From NCBI GenBank assembly GCA_026770585.1, contig MU646721.1, positions 182,220 through 202,005 on the forward strand: 19,786 nucleotides of DNA, written 5' to 3'. A program made the translations under genes and the position numbers. This stretch comes from Baffinella frigidus (Eukaryota > Cryptophyceae > Cryptomonadales > Baffinellaceae). The notes beneath the pieces are model-generated. The model saw only the letters and a list, made by a program, of their open reading frames with translations, did not search any database and had not been told where the DNA came from. Shown piece after piece: positions 10,508 to 13,156 of this stretch; within the stretch, counting starts at the first letter, position 1, and each line of letters opens with the position of its first letter.

Positions 10508-11907
10508 GTATATAAGGTCAACGTTTTTTTTTTTGGAGGTTTGGGTTGAGGGGTGCAAAAGACATAGGATACAGGAGGACCTATTTGGACGCACCTTGGT
10601 ACAGCTTTTAGGATGAGAGAGGGACCTTTACAATGACGTATACGCATCATATTTATTTACACCATGTATACGTCCTGAACACCTCAACCCTCCAAGGCGG
10701 ACCAAATCGAGGCTGGGTCATGCGCCAATTCCTGAGGTGGCACCTTCGAAAACGAATGTGCCGCCCGAGGAAATGGCTCCAAACAATCGTCGATCTGGTC
10801 CGCCTCGGAGGGCTGGTGGTCAATAGAGAGAGGGACCTTCAGGATTCGGGGCTTAGCTCAGGCCCTGAATCCTGAACCCTAAACCCTTAGCTTAGGCCCT
10901 GAACCCTAAATCCTAAACTCCAAGTTTAGTCCCTGAACCCTGAACCCTAAACTCTAAGCTCAGGCCCTGAATCCTGAACCCTAAACCCTAAGCTGAGGCC
11001 CGGAACCCTGAACCCAAAACCTTAAACAGGTTCAGGGCTTAGCTTAGGTCCTGAACCCTTAACCACCACCAGCAACCCGTGGCAGCTTATAACCGGATCG
11101 GGCACTGTAGTCAATTTCAGCTAACCCGGACATGTCTGTCGGTATCCCCCGTCAGCAATTTTGAGGCCTCTAGGGCCTCCTACCGTAGGGTCCTAGGAAT
11201 AAACCAACAAAACAATTCGTTCCCGGATTCTTGCAAGGATCCGGTAAAAGCTGCTGTGGGTTGCTGGTGGCAGGCGGGAGGATCGCACGGACAGGGGGCG
11301 CGAAAGGCGGATCGAGAGTCGCTCGCTGCGCCAACCCTGCAACCTTGCACCCTCAACCCTGAGTGCTGAACGCTGCTGGTTGGTTGGTTTCCAGGGTTGT
11401 TCTCAGGTTGGTTTCCAGGTTGGTTGGTTGGGTTTAGGTTGGTACCCGAGAGAGGGAGAGGGAGAGAGAGAGAGAGGCAGAGAGAGGGAGAGAGAGGGGG
11501 AGAGAGGGAGAGGTCTTACCAGGGAGGATGAGGAGGCGACGGTCTGCTTGTAGGTGTCGATGACCTGGTTTGGGGTTTAGGGTTTGGGGTTTGGGGTTTG
11601 GGGTTTAGTAGGGTTGAGGGGTTGGGTTTACGCGCTTCACGTCGATGCCCTCGAGCTGTTTCACCAGCTCCTCCTGCTGCACCTGCCGCACCCCCCGCCC
11701 GCTCCCTCGTGAGCGGCGAGCGTGTAATCGCGCATTGCGTCTCTCCGCGTCAAGGCGCATGGGCCAGGATCCTCGGGGATTTGGGGCTTGCTGAGGGGCA
11801 CGCGGGTTGTCGGTTGGTACCTCAGAGAGCGTTTCGAAGAACTTGAAGACATGGCTCTGCGACGCGGCGGCGTACACCTGCCGAAGAGCAGCCACTCGCG
11901 CCTCCAT
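1080..11907 (-). CDS. UAP1: UDP-N-acetylglucosamine pyrophosphorylase gene, 14 exons, 3' end outside window
   Basis: The enzyme of this family makes UDP-GlcNAc from UTP and GlcNAc-1-phosphate in the cytosol, feeding chitin, N-glycan and GPI-anchor synthesis. Exons read from high to low coordinates: 11907-11821, 11682-11632, 11564-11520, 10344-10312 (tentative), 8948-8883, 7648-7601, 6977-6934, 6439-6365, 5204-5165, 4954-4916, 3921-3853, 2891-2796, 1740-1636, 1131-1080. Their translations follow the family order: N-terminal helix with [26 protein letters not shown] (uridine-nucleotide loop), [86 protein letters not shown]. Phases match at every junction. About 280 residues are visible; the family usually has about 480-520, so roughly 200 C-terminal residues are missing to the left. 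Three donors or more are GC rather than GT. Seen: motifs and splice sites; known: family function; inferred: that the gene is functional. Confidence 0.9.
1284..1376 (+). repeat. REP-A dispersed repeat, copy 1
   Basis: About 90 bases, roughly 85 percent identical to the reverse complement of 13710-13804. Starts gatttgtactagaatc and ends gaactcggccgctgctg. Confidence 0.8.
1500..1517 (-). pseudogene. 3' fragment of UAP1 exon 13
   Basis: Repeats the last 18 bases around DCGAK, on the other side of the CT microsatellite from the intact exon. Confidence 0.65.
1516..1624 (+). repeat. CT and CTGT microsatellite
   Basis: (CT)n, then (CTGT)n, then CT-rich sequence in the intron after UAP1 exon 13. 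Confidence 0.95.
1636..1740 (-). CDS. UAP1: UAP1 exon 13
   Basis: Encodes [20 protein letters not shown] then [15 protein letters not shown]. It matches the family block VDN.L...aDP.FiG.c.....dcgaKV, which holds uridine and sugar contacts. The acceptor is cgacag|GTGG and the donor AAG|gtggga, phase 0. A CT and CTGT microsatellite follows in the next intron. Confidence 0.93.
1795..1926 (+). repeat. TTGTACA-rich degenerate tandem repeat
   Basis: Repeated pieces of AGTTGTACAG and TATAGCTAGTTGTACAG, partly self-complementary. Confidence 0.8.
1927..1993 (-). pseudogene. Partial copy of UAP1 exon 13
   Basis: Matches the first two thirds ([20 protein letters not shown]) with changes, several at third codon positions. 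It then runs into a GTACA-rich repeat at 1795-1926. No donor remains. Confidence 0.85.
2175..2388 (+). mobile_element. SINE-like repeat with GAA-rich tail, copy 1
   Basis: A body of about 185 bases, conserved with the other copies (GGCTCATAGACTTTTGCATC, GGACCTGTATCGAGAGTAAT), ends in a GAA-rich tail. It has no inverted termini, unlike the IR elements. Confidence 0.7.
2451..2481 (-). pseudogene. 3' remnant of UAP1 exon 12
   Basis: Matches the last 31 bases around [10 protein letters not shown] and the donor gtacca with several changes. Confidence 0.7.
2586..2661 (-). pseudogene. Copy of UAP1 exon 12 lacking its 5' third
   Basis: Reads [20 protein letters not shown] and IKTRG with donor gtatgc. 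The 5' side is replaced by a 20-21-base tandem repeat (2661-2757), so the acceptor is lost. Confidence 0.85.
2661..2757 (+). repeat. Minisatellite, 20-21-base unit
   Basis: Five units of GGCACGTTCTACACTgAAAA, replacing the 5' part of an exon 12 copy. Confidence 0.9.
2796..2891 (-). CDS. UAP1: UAP1 exon 12
   Basis: Encodes [20 protein letters not shown] then [12 protein letters not shown], with the family motif APDGNGG.y.aL. The acceptor is ctacag|ACG and the donor GGG|gtacca, phase 0 at both ends. It is the only complete one of about six copies between 2451 and 3509. Partial copies read TAGR instead of TAGW. Confidence 0.92.
3021..3051 (-). pseudogene. Copy of UAP1 exon 12, 3' part, cut by the same insertion
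   Basis: Reads [10 protein letters not shown] on the minus strand, continuing the copy interrupted at 3366. It then diverges before the donor. Confidence 0.8.
3052..3230. mobile_element. IR-1 inverted-repeat element, copy 1
   Basis: Terminal inverted repeats of about 32 bases beginning CCACACGAGGCTACC, 31 of 32 matching. No coding capacity, 179 bases. It sits inside a copy of UAP1 exon 12. Confidence 0.85.
3247..3365. mobile_element. IR-12 inverted-repeat element
   Basis: Arms GGATCTCATCCGG and CCGGATGAGACCC, with an inner pair ATTGGAGC and GCTCCAAT. It lies beside IR-1 copy 1, and together they interrupt an exon 12 copy. Confidence 0.7.
3366..3416 (-). pseudogene. Copy of UAP1 exon 12, 5' half, cut by an insertion
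   Basis: Acceptor cacag plus [14 protein letters not shown], then interrupted after GGAGG. The remainder resumes at 3051. The insertion (3052-3365) is flanked by the direct repeat CCTCC at 3047-3051 and 3366-3370. Confidence 0.85.
3491..3509 (-). pseudogene. Partial copy of UAP1 exon 12 (first 19 bases)
   Basis: Acceptor ctacag plus the start reading TAGRVA; then it diverges into a CCTACCGTAGGG-containing repeat. Confidence 0.75.
3596..3850 (+). repeat. TTTAGGG array
   Basis: Includes six perfect tandem TTTAGGG units at 3746-3787. It forms most of the intron start after UAP1 exon 11. Confidence 0.95.
3853..3921 (-). CDS. UAP1: UAP1 exon 11
   Basis: Encodes [20 protein letters not shown] plus LLE, matching the family motif V.FF.QG.LP.L...G.ilLe. 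The acceptor is tgggcag|AAAG. The donor is GAG|gcaaac, a GC donor merging into a CCCTAAA array. I found no second copy of this exon. Confidence 0.92.
4155..4282. mobile_element. IR-10 inverted-repeat element
   Basis: Arms of about 38 bases, from GGCAGCCACCGAGAAA to GAAAATGAAAGAAAGG and complement. It abuts IR-2 copy 1. Confidence 0.75.
4285..4443 (+). mobile_element. IR-2 inverted-repeat element, copy 1
   Basis: Termini CACACAGCGGACTTCGAAG and the complement of CACACAGAGGGCTGCGAAG. The interior holds CCTACGGTAGG and a palindrome TCGGGCACTGAGTGCCCGA (about 4399-4418). 159 bases. Confidence 0.85.
4604..4718 (+). mobile_element. SINE-like repeat, copy 2, 5'-truncated
   Basis: Only the 3' part of the body is present, followed by (GAA)n at 4685-4718. 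A 5' truncation with an intact 3' tail is typical of reverse-transcribed repeats. Confidence 0.7.
4731..4911. mobile_element. IR-14 candidate element
   Basis: Short arms ACCACGCAAGAG and CTCTTGCGTGGT, interior with AATTTGTACC. It ends four bases inside the intron that follows UAP1 exon 10. Confidence 0.5.
4916..4954 (-). CDS. UAP1: UAP1 exon 10
   Basis: A 39-base exon encoding [13 protein letters not shown], equivalent to family segment FF....yFGL. The acceptor is caacgcag|GCG and the donor CAG|gttgac, phase 0 at both ends. An inverted-repeat element (4731-4911) starts four bases inside the following intron. Confidence 0.9.
4965..5160 (+). repeat. Telomere-like array between UAP1 exons 9 and 10
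   Basis: Degenerate units of TTTAGGG, TTTGGGG and TTCTGGGG. It fills the intron almost from splice site to splice site. Confidence 0.9.
5165..5204 (-). CDS. UAP1: UAP1 exon 9
   Basis: Completes the tryptophan codon, then encodes [13 protein letters not shown], matching the family motif WY.MTS. The acceptor is gaaactag|GTAC. The donor is CAG|gcctgg; no GT follows within 30 bases, so a GC-AG intron is implied. The phase-0 end fits exon 10. Confidence 0.88.
5357..5483 (+). repeat. GTTTGGT variant array
   Basis: Tandem 7-base GTTTGGT units passing into GTTTGGGG. Confidence 0.9.
5484..5514 (-). pseudogene. Third partial copy of UAP1 exon 8
   Basis: A further decayed piece reading SGAAAGI on the minus strand, without a usable donor. 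It lies between a GTTTGGT-type array and a copy of a larger dispersed repeat. Confidence 0.7.
5594..5734 (+). mobile_element. IR-4 inverted-repeat element, copy 1
   Basis: Termini tctagctctgtctcac and gtgaggcagaggtaga, 141 bases, interior with GTTGACGAATTTGTACCACG. It lies in a longer repeat (about 5515-5800) found inverted at 7915-8285. Confidence 0.85.
5974..6013 (-). pseudogene. Partial copy of UAP1 exon 8, downstream half
   Basis: Matches the [11 protein letters not shown] part of exon 8, but the terminal TGG and donor are altered. The copy ends exactly where the inverted-repeat element starting CCACTCGAGG begins. Confidence 0.8.
6014..6193 (+). mobile_element. IR-11 element with long perfect palindrome, copy 1
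   Basis: Starts CCACTCGAGG exactly at the edge of an exon 8 copy. It contains a perfect 44-base palindrome (6083-6126) and a conserved tail ending acttgtaaagttaac. The right terminus is about 35 bases shorter than in copy 2. Confidence 0.85.
6194..6217 (-). pseudogene. Partial copy of UAP1 exon 8, upstream half
   Basis: Matches 24 bases of exon 8 around FQLMAERL with one change. In sense direction it is followed by a hairpin-bearing inverted-repeat element, and the rest of the exon copy resumes at 6013. Confidence 0.8.
6365..6439 (-). CDS. UAP1: UAP1 exon 8
   Basis: Completes a lysine codon, then encodes [24 protein letters not shown] and two bases of tryptophan. This is the family segment (K)SLFQ..AER...L.....IPW. 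The acceptor is aaacgcag|GTCACTG and the donor CCCTG|gtagcg, phase 2. Partial copies lie at 5484-5514 and at 5974-6013 plus 6194-6217. Confidence 0.92.
6446..6560 (+). repeat. TTTCGGG and TTTCGTG variant array
   Basis: Degenerate 7-base units directly outside the acceptor of UAP1 exon 8. Confidence 0.9.
6730..6930 (+). repeat. Mixed TTTCGGG and TTTAGGG array
   Basis: Runs up to the donor of UAP1 exon 7. The preceding 6561-6729 shows no recognisable feature. Confidence 0.85.
6934..6977 (-). CDS. UAP1: UAP1 exon 7
   Basis: Encodes [14 protein letters not shown] plus two bases of a lysine codon. This joins exon 6 to give [17 protein letters not shown], a near-perfect family match. The acceptor is tcaaccag|GCG and the donor CACAA|gtaaat, phase 2. 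Both splice sites merge into telomere-like repeats. Confidence 0.92.
6988..7281 (+). repeat. Mixed TTTAGGG and TTTCGGG array
   Basis: Interleaved variant blocks between the acceptor of exon 7 and the exon 6 copy. Confidence 0.9.
7292..7328 (-). pseudogene. Partial copy of UAP1 exon 6
   Basis: Repeats the 3' two thirds of exon 6 ([11 protein letters not shown]) including the donor gtcgat, but lacks the acceptor side and three bases. With flanking bases it forms a direct repeat of about 47 bases (7282-7328 and 7591-7640) around an inverted-repeat element. Confidence 0.85.
7422..7581. mobile_element. IR-8 inverted-repeat element
   Basis: Arms of 28 bases, CCCGTCCCCAGACACAATAT.. and complement, with four mismatches. 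Interior pairs include GGTACA. It sits between two copies of UAP1 exon 6. Confidence 0.8.
7601..7648 (-). CDS. UAP1: UAP1 exon 6: nucleotide-binding loop
   Basis: Encodes [16 protein letters not shown], the signature loop (LxxGxGTRxG) that grips the uridine nucleotide in the UDPGP family. The acceptor is accttag|GTT and the donor ACG|gtcgat, phase 0. The motif is complete with no substitution at the conserved G, Q, T or R positions. A partial second copy lies at 7292-7328. Confidence 0.93.
7655..7912 (+). repeat. TTTAGGG array
   Basis: Includes a run of perfect TTTAGGG at about 7807-7842 and GTGTTCC units at 7888-7912. Confidence 0.9.
8057..8197 (-). mobile_element. IR-4 element, copy 2
   Basis: 141 bases, reverse orientation, embedded in the inverted counterpart of the 5515-5800 repeat. 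Confidence 0.85.
8349..8371 (-). pseudogene. 3' fragment of UAP1 exon 5
   Basis: Matches QLVARGK and the donor. It is followed in sense direction by unrelated sequence. Similar fragments are at 8653-8681 and 8809-8824, each attached to the same TACGTATAT-rich spacer. Confidence 0.75.
8653..8681 (-). pseudogene. 3' fragment of UAP1 exon 5
   Basis: Reads GLELVARGN on the minus strand. The 5' side is replaced by a truncated IR-2 element at 8683. Confidence 0.75.
8683..8780 (+). mobile_element. IR-2 element, truncated copy
   Basis: Interior only, from ttttgaataacccc to ggtaacggaaagg, with both termini missing. Flanked by exon 5 fragments and TACGTATAT spacers. Confidence 0.8.
8883..8948 (-). 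CDS. UAP1: UAP1 exon 5
   Basis: Encodes 22 residues, [10 protein letters not shown] followed by [12 protein letters not shown]. This matches the family segment W..GL..i..GK just before the nucleotide-binding loop. The acceptor is gaaag|AGC and the donor AAG|gtgccg. The next exon begins GTTGCG, giving [11 protein letters not shown] across the junction. At least six partial copies surround it (8349-9381). Confidence 0.85.
8998..9022 (-). pseudogene. 5' fragment of UAP1 exon 5
   Basis: Acceptor gaaag followed by GVDAVNRA, a diverged copy of SADAAKRA. Further pieces of the same region are at 9158-9182 (around RAEW) and 9364-9381. Confidence 0.6.
9573..9744. mobile_element. IR-5 foldback element with TA ends
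   Basis: Nearly the whole 172 bases fold back: arms start GAGCGCTGTGCAGAGAA, with long inner matches around AATTGGAGCCATTTTGTC. Flanked by TA at 9571 and 9745, as Tc1/mariner-type MITEs are. Confidence 0.85.
10000..10160 (-). mobile_element. IR-2 element, copy 2, opposite orientation
   Basis: Same family as 4285-4443: termini CCACACAGCGGGCTACGAAG and its near complement, with interior CCTACTGTAGGGTCCTAGG. It follows a fragment of an IR-4 terminus (tctagctctgcctggg), suggesting insertion into an IR-4 copy. Confidence 0.85.
10312..10344 (-). CDS. UAP1: UAP1 exon 4 (tentative)
   Basis: A possible 33-base exon encoding [11 protein letters not shown], with acceptor gaaacag|GCG and donor GTG|gtcctc, phase 0. 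VDPLP sits where the family has EPVP. A decayed copy of its first 12 bases lies at 10414-10425. It is the weakest exon of the chain, and a few residues may be missing between it and exon 5. Confidence 0.5.
10455..10500 (+). repeat. CA microsatellite
   Basis: About 23 AC units followed by a short TATA tract. Confidence 0.97.
10688..10812. mobile_element. IR-9 foldback hairpin
   Basis: Left arm CCCTCCAAGGCGGACCAAAT.. pairs with the right arm over about 60 bases around the tetraloop TTCG-AAAA-CGAA (10745-10756). 125 bases. Confidence 0.8.
10860..11055 (+). repeat. CCCTAAA-type array with AAGCT spacers
   Basis: Repeats of a longer unit, aagctcaggccctgaatcct plus gaaccctaaa. It is G-rich in the UAP1 sense direction, the exception to the usual orientation. 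Confidence 0.85.
11066..11270 (+). mobile_element. IR-3 inverted-repeat element, copy 1
   Basis: Termini of about 33 bases, CCACCAGCAACCC..GCAGCTT..ACCGGATC. 205 bases. The interior includes CCTACCGTAGGGTCCTAGG. Confidence 0.85.
11451..11513 (+). repeat. GA-rich microsatellite
   Basis: GAGAGG and GAGA units just beyond the donor of UAP1 exon 3. Confidence 0.9.
11520..11564 (-). CDS. UAP1: UAP1 exon 3
   Basis: A 45-base exon encoding [15 protein letters not shown], with acceptor aaaccag|GTC and donor CTG|gtaaga, phase 0 at both ends. It corresponds to the variable serine-rich linker after the N-terminal helices of the family. It is followed in sense direction by a CT-rich tract and a CAACCAAC repeat. 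Confidence 0.8.
11632..11682 (-). CDS. UAP1: UAP1 exon 2
   Basis: Encodes [17 protein letters not shown], the family's second helix (L...L..id...). The acceptor is gcggcag|GTGCAG and the donor CGC|gtaaac, both phase 0. The 138-base intron before it holds no repeat array. The intron after it is only 67 bases and is almost wholly telomere-like sequence. Confidence 0.85.
11821..11907 (-). CDS. UAP1: UAP1 exon 1 (start)
   Basis: Encodes 29 residues beginning [20 protein letters not shown] and ending FETLSE, like the N-terminal helix of UAP enzymes (a Q.H...F...L stretch). The donor is GAG|gtacca, phase 0. An in-frame ATG 48 bases upstream (11955) would add 16 residues starting MMVNQTL. I prefer 11907 because the family usually starts close to this helix and the upstream part falls in an inverted repeat. 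Confidence 0.8.
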
Positions 11908-12206
11908 GACTCTTTGAAAGGGAAGTTTAATGGTCAAAGTTTGATTGACCATCAAAACAAATCCCGGGTCGAGGTCAGGCGATTTCCGCCTGAATTCGAC
12001 TCGGTTGGGCGTTTTTTTGGGCGCCGAGGAAAAGTAGCAAGGCGCGTTGCGCCGCGGCGAATTATCGGTGGAGCACCGTTCGCAGTAGCGCCTTGCCTCT
12101 CAATACCCCGACCGAACCGAAGCCGCACCACTCGTCCCCACCCGGGGGTGTGTGCGAAGCAGCCGGCTCTTGATAATCTTGGAAAGTTGGGGAAAAAGCC
12201 AGCGCC
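11908..12206. promoter_or_regulatory. Divergent promoter spacer
   Basis: A 299-base spacer between two divergent start codons, free of telomere-like repeats and MITEs. It contains an inverted repeat ATGGTCAA-N7-TTGACCAT (11930-11952) and a GC-rich block with GGCGCGTTGCGCC (about 12040-12052). No TATA box is evident. The role is inferred from position only. Confidence 0.55.
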
Positions 12207-12522
12207 ATGGAGGACGAGCTGCGGGCGATGCTGGGGGAGATATCCCGGGAGGAAAAGGCAGTGGTTGCGCGTGTAGGGGTCGCGGAGGCGCTCAAGGAGA
12301 TGGCGACGTGCTCGCCGCTGATCGCACGCGCCTTCATAGAGCCGGATCTCCTCTCCGAGGATCTCTTGTCCGCGTCACTAGACCTTCTGGGCAGCAAGGA
12401 ATGCGCACAAGAGCTCGAGGCGCCGCTGCAAGAGGTGGTGACCGCAGTGGTGGCCGCCGCCGGGCTCTACCCCCGCCACGTCCGGAGGCTGTTCGACCTG
12501 CTCATCTCCGCTGATCCCGCAG
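12207..12522 (+). CDS. Exon 1 of the unidentified gene
   Basis: Starts at a good context, GCGCCATGG, and encodes 105 residues beginning MEDELRAMLGEISREEKAVV and ending RRLFDLLISADPA. Codon use is GC-rich at third positions, unlike the surrounding repeats. Composition suggests stacked alpha helices (EALKEM, LLSASLDLL, VVTAVVAAAGLY). The frame soon runs into TAA and repeat-like sequence. The likely donor is CAG|gcgagc, again a GC donor, phase 1. Confidence 0.75.
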
Positions 12523-13125
12523 GCGAGCTAAACCTTGATAAACCCATAAACCATGAGCTCGAAACCTACACCCTCAACCCGCCATGCCCCAGAGTGGCAG
12601 AACGAGCGCCATTCGCCACCCCTCAGCGTGGGAACATCGTATTTCCCCTTGATTTGACCAGTACTAGAGCCTGTCGGACCCCGTCAAGCAGAGGGCACAG
12701 ATCCTAGTCTGTCTCAAGTCTTTTTGATCTCACCAATTTGGAGAGCCCGGGCTCATTCTCATCCCAAAGTTAACGTGTTTGTACCGCAAACCTGGAACGG
12801 TGACTTGAGAATAGACGGTCAGCCCGACTGAGGCAGAGCTAGGGATTGTTGCACTGAATGGCCTAGGAAAGCCTCATCTGCTTGAGGATAGCGACTAGCA
12901 ACTCGCAGCAGCTTATAACCGGGTCGGGTACTGTAGTAATTTTCAGTCAAACTAAGGATATCTCCTCGAATCTCCCCGACAGCAATTACCAGGCTTTTAG
13001 GGCCTCCTACCGTAGGGTCGTACATAATAAATCAAAAAAATAATTTCATTCCCGGATTCTTGCAAGGATCCGGTAAAAGCTGCTACGGGTTGCTGGTGGA
13101 GAGCTAGAGATCAAGCGGCACGCAA

Positions 13126-13156
<31 letters not shown>

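Noticed and set aside
11605-11955. Single uninterrupted 116-codon minus-strand gene
   Set aside because: The middle part is an intron with good gtacca and ggcag sites; only the two ends match the UAP family.
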